Part shown: positions 1 to 7,669 of the stretch, in pieces
Numbering within the stretch: the first letter of the stretch is position 1
How the letters are laid out: every line of letters begins with the position of its first letter
Source: CAYNFH01 sp964396385
Lineage (GTDB): Bacteria > Armatimonadota > Chthonomonadetes > Chthonomonadales > CAJBBX01
NCBI GenBank assembly: GCA_964396385.1
Contig: CAYNFH010000041.1
Coordinates: forward strand, 1 to 34,400
Direction: 5' to 3'
DNA length: 34,400 bases
Made by a program: the position numbers and the translations under genes
Notes under the pieces: model-generated
What the model was told of the DNA's origin: nothing
Databases searched by the model: none
The model's input: the letters and a program-made list of their open reading frames with translations, nothing else

Positions 1-132
1 AGACGGCTGCTCTTGCGGGGGCTCTCAGGCGCCCGCGCGGAGTTCTTCCTCGCCTCCATCGCTCATAACCTGAGCAAAGTGCGTCTTTATGCGCCCGCTA
101 CAGGTCGACAGTCAGCACCTGCGCCCGTATAG
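1..132 (+). CDS. Transposase C-terminal fragment (IS1182/IS5-like), cut by window edge
   Basis: Frame 1 is open from the first base to a TAG at 130-132. The translation contains LLRGLSGARAEFFLASIAHN followed by LSKV. This matches the tail of DDE transposases of the IS1182/IS5 type, whose last helix reads like RGLxKVRxEWxLVCxAHNLxKL. Only about 43 residues are present and the catalytic residues would lie outside the window, so activity cannot be judged. The 170 bases after the stop hold no gene that I can support; the terminal inverted repeat of the element may lie there but cannot be identified without the other end. The next gene is a truncated DUF1559 protein, consistent with a region disturbed by insertion. 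Confidence 0.6.
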   Translation, partial: RRLLLRGLSGARAEFFLASIAHNLSKVRLYAPATGRQSAPAPV

Positions 133-304
133 AACAAAGGCGGGCGGGCGGCCAGCACCATTCTGCGCAGTATTTGCCGCCCAGCCGAGCGCGGATTACG
201 CCGGGACGGCACCCAAACGGCCCAACAGTCAGAAAGACCAGGAACTGCGGCCGCGAATGGACCCATTCCGAAACGGACTGTACACCCACACCCCCCACAC
301 TTCT

Positions 305-931
305 TTACCATGCCTGGTGCTCGCCGAAGAGCTCGTGGCCCTCGAACGGGCGGCGCGTATTCTCGAACCGCTGCCACTTCGCGTGACCATCGGCGTAGAT
401 GAAGCTGCCCCCGCCGGAGTGGCGCTTGCTGGAGATGGCGACGGGATTCGCCGTGTCTTTGTCGCTCGCCGGGATCTCCGTTTCGCCCATCCACGGGTGG
501 TAGTGCACGTCGCAGAAGTCCGTCGGCTTCCCTTCGCTGCGCCGCTCGGCCACGTAGATGGACTGCGATGGGGTCGTAATCTGCGCCAGCGTCGCGCCGA
601 AGAGATAGTAGGCGTTGATGAGGTAGCTGCTCAGCGGCCCGGGCGGCGGCGCATCGCCGCGCATGCAGTCGCCTTCAGCGTCCAGAATCGCTCGGCCAAG
701 CGGGTCCGGGTCGGATGCGCAGATGTAGAGCTGCGTCTTGCCGCTGTCCCGGCTAGTTACGTAGGGCAGGATCTTGTCGACAGGCGAGCCGTAGTCGATG
801 GTTTCGAGCTGGGCCTTGCTGTCGTCCACCACCGGGTTGCTGGTGAATATACCGTAAGCGCCCTGCCTATACGGACCGGTTCCCGTGAAACGGGTTCTAG
901 CCTCCTGCCGAACAGCACTGCGCGTCTGCAA
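305..931 (-). pseudogene. N-terminally truncated DUF1559 (H-X9-DG) pseudopilin-like protein
   Basis: The 208-residue product resembles the C-terminal two thirds of DUF1559 prepilin-like proteins. It contains YICASDPDP, SYLINAYYLFG, FCDVHYHPWMGE and the closing H-X9-DG motif (HSGGGSFIYADG), then GHELFGEHQAW. The N-terminal prepilin leader (GFTLIELLVV-type) and the following FAQAREKARQ helix, present in the intact paralogue at 18037, are missing. An in-frame TAA at 944-946 lies just upstream, and the only start available near the 5' end is a TTG with a weak, distant GGAG. I see no typical N-terminal half in another frame upstream. I read this as a 5'-truncated remnant. A functional cytosolic protein is possible but unlikely, because the family depends on its signal helix. 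Confidence 0.6.
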
Positions 932-943
932 GATGAGGCTAGT

Positions 944-1606
944 TTACTCCAGCGGACCGGTCCAGTCATCCCCGGACCGGCGGAATCGCGGCGGGCCATC
1001 TCCCGGATAGTTGGGCGGTTCGGGCCTGAGACGTGGGGGCGGCGCCTCCTGAAAGAAGCGGTTGCGGACCCGCACAGATGGGCGGCCGTAGCGTACGGAT
1101 ACGCGCGTCTTGCCGACATGGACGATGGTCCGAGCCACGGGCAGGTGTAGGCGCGACCGGTGGGCTCGGGAGGTCCTGGGCAGCCGCGCCGGAGCGACCG
1201 GCCCAGCCGGCCTCTGTGCCACGGCGGCCGGCGCGTGCAAGTAGATGATGCGCGGCGCGGACGCGACTGGTGGGGAGGCTGAGTGCCCGACGGCGGCCCG
1301 CTGGCTCCGCCAGTAGTTGGCGCTTCCCACAAACAGGCCGCACACAACTCCAGCCAGGGCTACGGCCGCTGTCAGCGCGTTCCAGGGCAACTCCTTGCCG
1401 TGAAGCAGGCGACGAACCCGGGCGTCAGGCGCGGCGATATTCAGTGCGGGGGACCGAACTAGCGGCGCGGTGAGAGGTCCCCGCTCAGCGGAGTCCGGGC
1501 GAGGGTCCCCGACCGACTCGGGCAGGCGCGGCCGGTACTGGTAGCTCCAGCTCCGGCTACGTTCCTTGCTTCCTCGTTCCTTGGAGCGCCTTCCCCCGAA
1601 CAACAT
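944..1606 (-). CDS. Hypothetical single-pass membrane protein, basic and proline-rich
   Basis: I do not recognise this product. From the ATG at 1606 it is about 220 residues long; an upstream TTG at 1636 would add ten residues. The N-terminal 75 residues are basic and polar (repeated SKER), followed by one hydrophobic helix (ALTAAVALAGVVCGLFVG) and a C-terminal tail rich in Arg, Pro and Ala ending in GDDWTGPLE. This suggests an N-in, C-out anchor protein, but no domain is evident. Its stop is 12 bases upstream of the truncated DUF1559 frame and in the same reading frame. High GC gives long competing frames here, so that this is a real gene is only moderately supported. The SKER stretch is encoded by an imperfect short tandem repeat (about 1559-1583), possibly a degenerate member of the repeat family described below. 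Confidence 0.45.
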   Translation of the reverse strand: MLFGGRRSKERGSKERSRSWSYQYRPRLPESVGDPRPDSAERGPLTAPLVRSPALNIAAPDARVRRLLHGKELPWNALTAAVALAGVVCGLFVGSANYWRSQRAAVGHSASPPVASAPRIIYLHAPAAVAQRPAGPVAPARLPRTSRAHRSRLHLPVARTIVHVGKTRVSVRYGRPSVRVRNRFFQEAPPPRLRPEPPNYPGDGPPRFRRSGDDWTGPLE

Positions 1607-1823
1607 CGTCTTCCCGGCCTCGTTGCCCTGCCCCAATTCCTGACATTATGTCCGTTCCGTGTAAAGACGTTGCGGAAGCCGCCCCGGTTCTTTTTGTGCA
1701 ACCCGGCCGTCCGGCCTCCCCGTCCTGGTATGGAATCTGCAACCTACGGCAGGATGGAGCCGGCTGAGGCGCCGGCTGAAATCCAGAGTCCCGGCTCTAA
1801 CACAACTCCGCGGAGGAATACCC

Positions 1824-4175
1824 GTGACACGCTCTCACCTTCACACGCCGCGCTGCTCGGTGCCGGCCCGGTTGATGCTGCTCGCCGCGACTCTCCTCGC
1901 CGGTGCGGCGCCATGTCCCGCGACTGCTCAGTCGACTACCGCACACTTTGCCGTCATTGGGGACTATGGCCTGGCGGGCCAGCCGGAGGCGGACGTCTCC
2001 ACGCTCGTCCATAGTTGGAATCCGGACTTCATCATCACCGTGGGGGACAATAATTACTACTACGGCCAGGCGTCCACCATGGATGCCAATGTGGGCCAGT
2101 ACTACCAGGACTACATCTTTCCGTACAAAGGCACATTTGGCCCTGGCGCCACGGTCAACAAGTTCTGGCCTACCCTGGGCCACCACGACTGGGGAGACAC
2201 GTCCCCCAATCCAACCGGCGACCAGCCATACCTCGACTACTTCACCCTCCCGAATAACGAGCGGTACTACGACTTCGTGCGCGGTCCCGTCCACTTTTTC
2301 GCACTGGACAGCGACGTCAATGAGCCGGACGGCATCTCTAGCACCTCCACGCAGGCGCAGTGGCTCAAGAGCAAGCTGGCGGCCGCGACCGAGCCCTGGA
2401 AGGTGGTCTACTTCCACAACCCGCCCTACTCTTCGTCCTCGGATCCGGGGGATATCCAGTCGCAGATGGCGTGGCCGTTCAAGACCTGGGGCGCCAGCAT
2501 CGTACTCAACGGAAAGGCCCACGGTTACGAGAGGCTCATCGAGAACGGTTTTCCCTACATCGTTGACGCCCTGGGCGGGGAGCCCGAAATCCAGCCTTTC
2601 GGCACGCCTATCTCCGGCAGCATTATCCGGTACAACGCGGACTTTGGCGCCATGGTGGCGGACGCCACTTCCACCACGCTGACCTTCCGCTTCATCACCC
2701 GCACGGGCCAGCTCATCGATACCTACGAAATGAGCACAGACCCACTCATGCCCACCAGCCTGGTGGCCACGGGCGGAAACGGGCAGGTCTCGCTCTCTTG
2801 GACCGCCGCGCCGAATGCGACCTCCTACAACGTGAAGCGGGCCACCACCAGCGGCGGGCCGTACTCCCTGGTCATGTCCGGAGTAACGGGCACCACCTAT
2901 GTGGACAGTACGGTCAGCCAGAACACGACCTACTACTATGTGGTCACGGGGGTCAGTGCGACCTCGGAGAGCGCTCCCTCTAACGAGGCATCCGCAACGC
3001 CCACGGGATCCACTGTGCGCATAAACTGCGGCGGCTCGCAGTACACGGGCTCGACGGGCATTTGGCAGGCCGACACGTACTACCTGAGCGGGTACGCCGC
3101 GAGCTACAATCCGCCCTCGATAGCCAACACGAACGACCCGACGCTCTTCCTTACCGTGCGGGCGAGCCCCACGTTTAGCTACTCCATCCCGGCGCCCAAC
3201 GGAACCTACACGCTCAACCTGTACTTTGCAGAGTGCACAATGACCGGTCCGGGTCAGCGGCTGATGAACGTGAACGTGAACGGTACCTCCTGGCTCACCA
3301 ACTTCGACATCTACGCCACGGCCGGTGCCGCGAACACCGCCGTGGTCAAGAGCACGCCCGTCACCGTGAGCAACGGGACGCTGCGCCTGGACTTTGCTTC
3401 GCAGATCTCCGGGGTGAACGCCGTCTGCGCCGCCATAGAGCTCATTCCGCAGACCGCCACGCAGCCGCCCAGCACGCCCAGCGGTCTCAAGGCTGTCGCC
3501 GGTAACGCGCAGGTCCAGCTCCAGTGGTCGGCGGCAACCGGGGCATCGTCTTACAACGTGAAGCGGGGTACCGCCACCGGCGGGCCGTACACCACCGTTG
3601 GACAGGTGACCAGCACCAGCTACACAGATAGCTCCGTGACCAACGGGACCACCTACTACTACGTGGTGACGGCGGTGAACGCTGTAGGGGAAAGCGGCAA
3701 CTCCAATGAGGCGAGCGCGACACCTACGGCGACAATCCGCATCAACTGCGGCGGCGGCCAGTACGTGGGATCGACAGTGACCTACGCGGCCGACACGGAC
3801 TTCGTGGGAGGTTACGTCGCCAGCTACAGCTCGCGGACCATCGCCAACACCAGCGACCAGCCGATCTACCTCACCGTGCGGGCCAGCCCCACGTTCAGCT
3901 ACTCCATTCCGGCGCCCAACGGAACGTATACGCTGGCGCTGCACTTTGCGGAGTGCACCTTTACGGCATCCGGCCAGCGATTGATGAACATCAACGTGAA
4001 CGGGACGCCGTGGCTGACGAACTTCGACATATACGCCACGGCCGGCGCGAACACGGCCCTCGTGAAGAGCACGACTGTCACGGTCGCCAACGGGACGCTG
4101 CAGCTAGACTTCGCCTCGCAGCTCTCCGGGGTCAACGCTATCTGCCAGGCCATTGAGTTGATACCTACGCATTAA
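1824..4175 (+). CDS. Secreted metallophosphoesterase with two FN3-malectin repeats
   Basis: The start is GTG at 1824 with GGAGGA nine bases upstream. Residues 1-36 are a signal peptide ending in PATAQ. Residues 40-300 form a purple-acid-phosphatase-like metallophosphoesterase with GDYG (46-49), GDNNYYYG (74-81), GHHDWGD (119-125), HNPPY (198-202) and GKAHGYER (230-237). An FN3 domain (about 308-395) and a malectin-like carbohydrate-binding domain (VRINCGG..., about 398-545) follow, and both are repeated (FN3 about 550-640; malectin 641-783). The tandem copies share long near-identical stretches, which indicates internal duplication. The role is probably extracytoplasmic phosphate-ester cleavage on a glycan surface. 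It is odd that two usual metal ligands differ: GNHD is GHHD and GHxH is GKAH, so catalysis may be altered. The gene is convergent with the PilM-PilN gene across a hairpin element. Confidence 0.88.
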   Translation: MTRSHLHTPRCSVPARLMLLAATLLAGAAPCPATAQSTTAHFAVIGDYGLAGQPEADVSTLVHSWNPDFIITVGDNNYYYGQASTMDANVGQYYQDYIFPYKGTFGPGATVNKFWPTLGHHDWGDTSPNPTGDQPYLDYFTLPNNERYYDFVRGPVHFFALDSDVNEPDGISSTSTQAQWLKSKLAAATEPWKVVYFHNPPYSSSSDPGDIQSQMAWPFKTWGASIVLNGKAHGYERLIENGFPYIVDALGGEPEIQPFGTPISGSIIRYNADFGAMVADATSTTLTFRFITRTGQLIDTYEMSTDPLMPTSLVATGGNGQVSLSWTAAPNATSYNVKRATTSGGPYSLVMSGVTGTTYVDSTVSQNTTYYYVVTGVSATSESAPSNEASATPTGSTVRINCGGSQYTGSTGIWQADTYYLSGYAASYNPPSIANTNDPTLFLTVRASPTFSYSIPAPNGTYTLNLYFAECTMTGPGQRLMNVNVNGTSWLTNFDIYATAGAANTAVVKSTPVTVSNGTLRLDFASQISGVNAVCAAIELIPQTATQPPSTPSGLKAVAGNAQVQLQWSAATGASSYNVKRGTATGGPYTTVGQVTSTSYTDSSVTNGTTYYYVVTAVNAVGESGNSNEASATPTATIRINCGGGQYVGSTVTYAADTDFVGGYVASYSSRTIANTSDQPIYLTVRASPTFSYSIPAPNGTYTLALHFAECTFTASGQRLMNINVNGTPWLTNFDIYATAGANTALVKSTTVTVANGTLQLDFASQLSGVNAICQAIELIPTH

Positions 4176-4176
4176 A

Positions 4177-4281
4177 GGGGACAGGGGACAGGTTACAAGA
4201 GAGAACGGGTGAGTACGCCGTACCGCAAGAACGTACTCTCCTCGCCTTTCGCCTGTAACCTGTCCCCAGTAACCTGTCACC
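4177..4281. repeat. Heptamer-arm inverted repeat, element A (convergent gene end)
   Basis: The left arm (4177-4197) is three heptamers of the type GGKKACA. The right arm (4254-4281), read on the minus strand, is four heptamers of the same type. A 14-nt stretch, GGGGACAGGTTACA at 4184-4197, is perfectly complementary to 4254-4267. An inner stem, GAGTACG / CGTACTC, lies between them. The element fills the whole space between the two convergent stop codons and could act as a bidirectional transcription terminator, though it has no U-tract. Confidence 0.75.
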
Positions 4282-4282
4282 T

Positions 4283-6046
4283 TTAGTGTGGGTACCGCGC
4301 TACCTGCTCTTCCGGAGTGGCGCCGGGGTAGGTCTTGGGGGTCTTTTGAGAGGGCCTCGGGTGGCCGGCCGTCCAGCGCTTGACGCCGCTGGACGCGGCG
4401 GTTCCGCTCTGCGCGGCGCCGGATCCGCTCTGGGGGCCGGCTGAGTCCGCCTGCGCGAATGACGGCTGGCTCGGCGCGCCGTGGTAACCCAGGAGCTGCG
4501 TCTGCAGCTCGAACTTGAACGGGGAGTCCGGGGAGTTGTCCACCCGTACCATCTCGTTGAGGGTGATAAAGCTCAGGGCGGGAGAAGTCCCCAGCGCGTC
4601 TATGAAGTCCATAGCCAGTCGGAACTCCTTGGTCTGGCCGTTCACATAGATGACGCCCGCTTGGTCTATATGGAGCCCTGTCAGCGAAACCCCGTTCGGA
4701 GCGGCGGCCGCTATGAAGTCCCACATCGGCCGTATCGGCTCGCTCTCCCTCCGCGACACCTGCTTGATCTGCTCGGGCCGCTCCAGGCGCGCCACTTCCG
4801 TGCCATAGCGAATCTGCTCCGTCTGTAGCGCAATCTCCGTCTGTGAGAGCGTCTTCTGGGCCGTGACGATATCGGCTTCCAGCGCAGTGCTGCCCGCGGC
4901 GGCACAGATCCCAAATACCAGTGTGGATGCCGCGGCTAGAGCCCTGCCGCGCGCGGCCCAGCGCGCCCGGCGCCACTCGTCGCTGCGGCCGCCGACCAGG
5001 TCCAACGCCGGCGCGCCCGCGTACGGCTCGAACTCCCGGAGTGCCAGGCCCGCCGCCGCCACAAACTGGAAGGCGTCCGTACCCTCGAGCGTCTGGAGCA
5101 ACTCGCGCGCCACCGGCACGGTGTCCATCACAGCGGCGAGCTCCGCGCAGGCGGAGAGCCGGCTGCTCACCACCTCGAAGAGGGTTACAGGCGCCGCGGC
5201 GTCGATGAAGAATCGCGCGAACAGCGACCCTCGCGCCTCCGGGAACTCCCGGATGTAGAAGTCGATACTGCGCTGGATCTCGGACGCGAGCTGTCCGGCG
5301 GCGAAGCGGTTGGTCTGTCCAGGCGCACCCAACTGGTCCGCCCCCATCTCTATGCGCCGGTAGGAGTGGATCACACCCGCGCCCGTGATGAGCACCTCCG
5401 TGGCGTCCGGCCCCATCATCACCGTCGCGACGGCCCGCTCCGCCTCCAGCAAGGGATACTGCGCCCGTAGCAGCCCGATGCTCGCCGGCTCCACGGTTAC
5501 GCCGCTCACCCGGCCGCCGACCAGGGCGTTGTAGTACTCCTCCAGCAGGCTCCCCCGCGAGGCCATCACCAGAACGCGCGACTCATCCTCGAACCGCGAG
5601 ACGCGCACGCCGGTCTGGGGCAGCGGGTATGTATCGAAGGCGCAGTCTTCGGTTGGCAGAATGCGGTAGTGGTCCAGCTCGGAGCGCAAGATCTCCCTGA
5701 GGTCGTCGCCCGTGACGTTGGGGAGCTGCATTACCGAGGAGTAGAGCTGCTGGCCCCCGAGCCCCACCACCACGTGCGAGGCGCCCGCACCTATCTCCCG
5801 GCAGACCTGCCGCAGCGTCTGTACAAACGGCGAAGCGCTGTCCAGCCGAAACTCGCCAGCGGCAAGCTCCGGCAGCGAGACGCGCCGCGCGCCAGAAATG
5901 CTGACCGCACTCCCGGCCCCGTGCACGCACACCGCCCGGATCTCACGCGCGCCTACGTCGATCCCGATCACCGACTGCGCGCCGGCCGGTCTCTCTTCCA
6001 GTACTGTAGCTGCCGCTCCACTCATTGCAGGTTGAATCTTCCCCAT
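4283..6046 (-). CDS. PilM-PilN fusion, type IV pilus assembly
   Basis: The 587-residue protein joins two proteins that are usually separate. Residues 25-345 form a PilM-like actin fold with the nucleotide-binding start GIDVGAREIRAV (28-39) and PilM motifs such as QLPNVTGDDLREIL and SEIQRSIDFY. A PilN-type part follows: a membrane helix at about 369-386, a coiled coil (390-425), and a Fimbrial-assembly domain (about 430-540) containing GVSLTGLHI and VNGQTKEF. The C-terminus is a Pro/Ser/Gly-rich tail. PilM binds the cytoplasmic end of PilN to form the inner-membrane alignment ring, so the fusion makes structural sense. No PilO, PilQ, PilB or PilC is in the window. The start is ATG at 6046 or ATG at 6025; the latter has GGGGAAG upstream, at a rather long spacing. 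The gene is divergent from the PilX-like gene at 6249. Confidence 0.85.
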   Translation of the reverse strand: MGKIQPAMSGAAATVLEERPAGAQSVIGIDVGAREIRAVCVHGAGSAVSISGARRVSLPELAAGEFRLDSASPFVQTLRQVCREIGAGASHVVVGLGGQQLYSSVMQLPNVTGDDLREILRSELDHYRILPTEDCAFDTYPLPQTGVRVSRFEDESRVLVMASRGSLLEEYYNALVGGRVSGVTVEPASIGLLRAQYPLLEAERAVATVMMGPDATEVLITGAGVIHSYRRIEMGADQLGAPGQTNRFAAGQLASEIQRSIDFYIREFPEARGSLFARFFIDAAAPVTLFEVVSSRLSACAELAAVMDTVPVARELLQTLEGTDAFQFVAAAGLALREFEPYAGAPALDLVGGRSDEWRRARWAARGRALAAASTLVFGICAAAGSTALEADIVTAQKTLSQTEIALQTEQIRYGTEVARLERPEQIKQVSRRESEPIRPMWDFIAAAAPNGVSLTGLHIDQAGVIYVNGQTKEFRLAMDFIDALGTSPALSFITLNEMVRVDNSPDSPFKFELQTQLLGYHGAPSQPSFAQADSAGPQSGSGAAQSGTAASSGVKRWTAGHPRPSQKTPKTYPGATPEEQVARYPH

Positions 6047-6059
6047 ATCCGGGAAGATT
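6035..6059 (-). promoter_or_regulatory. Perfect 9-bp hairpin enclosing the first pilM-pilN start codon
   Basis: On the minus strand AATCTTCCC, a 7-nt loop GGATATG and GGGAAGATT form a perfect stem. The first candidate ATG (6046-6044) sits in the loop. The palindrome could be a protein operator between the divergent genes or an mRNA hairpin that controls access to the start codon. The structure is directly visible; its function is inferred. Confidence 0.5.
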
Positions 6060-6138
6060 TAACAGGCAATCCGAACGTGATTCCGGCTCCAGATTCCACG
6101 CCGCCCACCCGACAATGAGTCCGTATTGCATCCTTGCG

Positions 6139-6215
6139 GAGACGGACGACGGAAGGCGGGCGACGGACTAACGCCGGAATCCGGCATTCGTCCACCGTCT
6201 CCCGTCTTCCGTCTC
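6139..6215. repeat. Heptamer-arm inverted repeat, element B with palindromic core
   Basis: The left arm is made of NNGACGG-type heptamers (GAGACGG, ACGACGG, GCGACGG). The right arm on the opposite strand reads GAGACGG, AAGACGG, GAGACGG. The core GCCGGAATCCGGC (6173-6185) is a perfect 6-bp stem around a single A. The element lies between the divergent pilM-pilN and PilX-like genes. Confidence 0.75.
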
Positions 6216-6248
6216 TCACCCCTTGCCGGGCACGAGGAGGAAACTAAG

Positions 6249-7493
6249 ATGGCTGTTCGGTCACCACGCCCCCGACACGTGCAATCCTCACGACTCACGA
6301 CTCACGACTCACGACTGAAGCGGCGGTCCTCCCGCCGCGAGCGCGGCATCTCAATTATCGGAGTTCTTGTCTTCATACTGGTCATTTCCATCCTGCTGTC
6401 CGGCGCCGCCTCGCTCAGTGTTTCGCACCAGGAGCGCGCGGTGGTGGACTCCAGCTACGCCGCGGCGCTGGATGCCGCCGAGGACGGCGTGAACTACGAG
6501 CTGAACAAGATCAGCCAGGACCCGAGCAAGGCGGATGGCTTGCCCGGGTACTCCTACACTACCCCTACGGGGACTGTGAAGGTGTACTGTACGAACCGCG
6601 ACGGCACTAGTCCCTGGACCTCCGGCAATCCGCTCTACGTGGTCTCAACCGGTGTCGTAGGCCGCGTGTCCCGCACGGTGAAGGTCGCGTCAAAGGGGTA
6701 TCTGCCGGACGCGAAGTATGCGATATATGCCAGTACGAACGTCTCCCTCACCGGCAGTCCTACTGTGGATGGCGACGTGGGAACCAATGGGTCTATCTCG
6801 TTTACGGGCAATCCCACGGTTACCGGAAGCGTGTACCTTAATGGTCCCAACGCTACGGAGACGGGAGGCAGCGGAATCCCCAAGGTGGTGGAGCCGCAGC
6901 CGGTGGTCTATCCGACGACGGACCAGGTAGCCATGGCCATGTTCCCACAGGGCGGCCTACCCTGGCTGGCGACCCACAATGACAACACTTATGCGCAGCC
7001 AGCCATCGTGGGGAACACGATCTCCCTGTCCGGGCGCGGCAGCGTGACGCTGCCCGGACCGGGCAACTACTACCTGACCAGCATCTCTCTTTCGGGCGGC
7101 TCGACCATCCACGTAGACAACACCAACGGCCCGGTGAACATCTGGATCGGGCCGGATGGAGGCGCCGCCAGCGTAAACCTCTCCGGCAATGGCGGAATAG
7201 CTTCCACCATCACCGACGGCACCAACCCGGTACACATCTACCTGGGCTCCGGCGACTCGTTTAGCATGTCCGGCACGCCGGATGTGGATGCGCTTATCTA
7301 TGCGGTAAACAACGGCGCGCCGTACAGCTCCGTGTCCATGAGCGGCAACCCGACCATCGTGGGCCAGGTAATCGCAGACACGGTCTCCATCTCCGGTCAC
7401 CCAACAGTTAACTACGTGCCCGAGGGCACGCAGGCCGGCAGCTACTCCTACTACGGTTATGACAACGCGTGGACCGAAGTGAACCCACGGTAG
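6249..7493 (+). CDS. PilX-like minor pilin / pseudopilin with beta-repeat body (copy 1)
   Basis: ATG 6249 is chosen because GAGGAGG lies eight to fifteen bases upstream; an earlier in-frame ATG at 6126 would run through repeat B. The 414-residue protein has a basic leader, a PilX-type transmembrane helix (ISIIGVLVFILVISILLSG) and the conserved SHQERA...AALDAAEDG segment that follows it in PilX proteins. Like PilX, it lacks the Glu5 of major pilins. The body is rich in Gly/Ser/Thr/Asn with repeated GSPTVDGDVGT / GNPTVTGSV units, suggesting a beta-helical or polymer-like fold, and it ends in WTEVNPR, a tail shared with both paralogues. The likely role is a minor pilin at the tip of a type IV pilus or pseudopilus. 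Leader residues 11-23 are encoded by a heptamer array (TCACGAC)n, which makes the leader unusually long. Confidence 0.75.
   Translation: MAVRSPRPRHVQSSRLTTHDSRLKRRSSRRERGISIIGVLVFILVISILLSGAASLSVSHQERAVVDSSYAAALDAAEDGVNYELNKISQDPSKADGLPGYSYTTPTGTVKVYCTNRDGTSPWTSGNPLYVVSTGVVGRVSRTVKVASKGYLPDAKYAIYASTNVSLTGSPTVDGDVGTNGSISFTGNPTVTGSVYLNGPNATETGGSGIPKVVEPQPVVYPTTDQVAMAMFPQGGLPWLATHNDNTYAQPAIVGNTISLSGRGSVTLPGPGNYYLTSISLSGGSTIHVDNTNGPVNIWIGPDGGAASVNLSGNGGIASTITDGTNPVHIYLGSGDSFSMSGTPDVDALIYAVNNGAPYSSVSMSGNPTIVGQVIADTVSISGHPTVNYVPEGTQAGSYSYYGYDNAWTEVNPR
6281..6316 (+). repeat. Single-arm heptamer array, element L, inside PilX-like leader
   Basis: GCAATCC is followed by four exact copies of TCACGAC (6288-6315). 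The same layout, GCAATCC plus heptamers, occurs at 30324 and 26638. The array is read in frame (SSRLTTHDSRL) in the cytoplasmic leader of the pilin-like protein. Confidence 0.7.
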
Positions 7494-7510
7494 GCCAGCG
7501 ACCGAGGCCG

Positions 7511-7567
7511 GGAGACGGCAAACGGACGGATTCCAGTTCCGTCGGTCTTCCGTCCTCCGTCCCTTCC
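7511..7567. repeat. Heptamer-arm inverted repeat, element C
   Basis: The left arm is GGAGACGG then CAAACGG and ACGG. The core is GGATTCCAGTTCC, and the right arm on the opposite strand reads GGGACGG, AGGACGG, AAGACCG. The arms use the NNGACGG heptamer of elements B, D and I. It lies in the 176-base gap between the two tandem PilX-like genes. Confidence 0.65.
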
Positions 7568-7669
7568 AAAAACAGGTATTGGGATTCCCGTGCTCGGGTG
7601 GAAGAATCGCTCAGGCGTGAGTCGTGCCAGCTAATGCCAAACTCGTGCCCCGACGCGAAGGAAGCCCAA

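Noticed and set aside
89..1150. Plus-strand frame of 353 codons over the DUF1559 and membrane protein genes
   Set aside because: The minus strand carries the DUF1559 motifs. The plus frame has no domain and a composition typical of antisense frames.
1637..1823. Riboswitch upstream of the phosphoesterase gene
   Set aside because: A GCCGGC-TGAGGC-GCCGGC hairpin is present, but I could not match conserved nucleotides of any known riboswitch class.
1797..3944. Long open frame on the minus strand antisense to the phosphoesterase
   Set aside because: It has low-complexity Val/Gly/Arg-rich composition and no recognisable domain, while the plus strand encodes clear phosphoesterase, FN3 and malectin domains. 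Open antisense frames are common in high-GC DNA.
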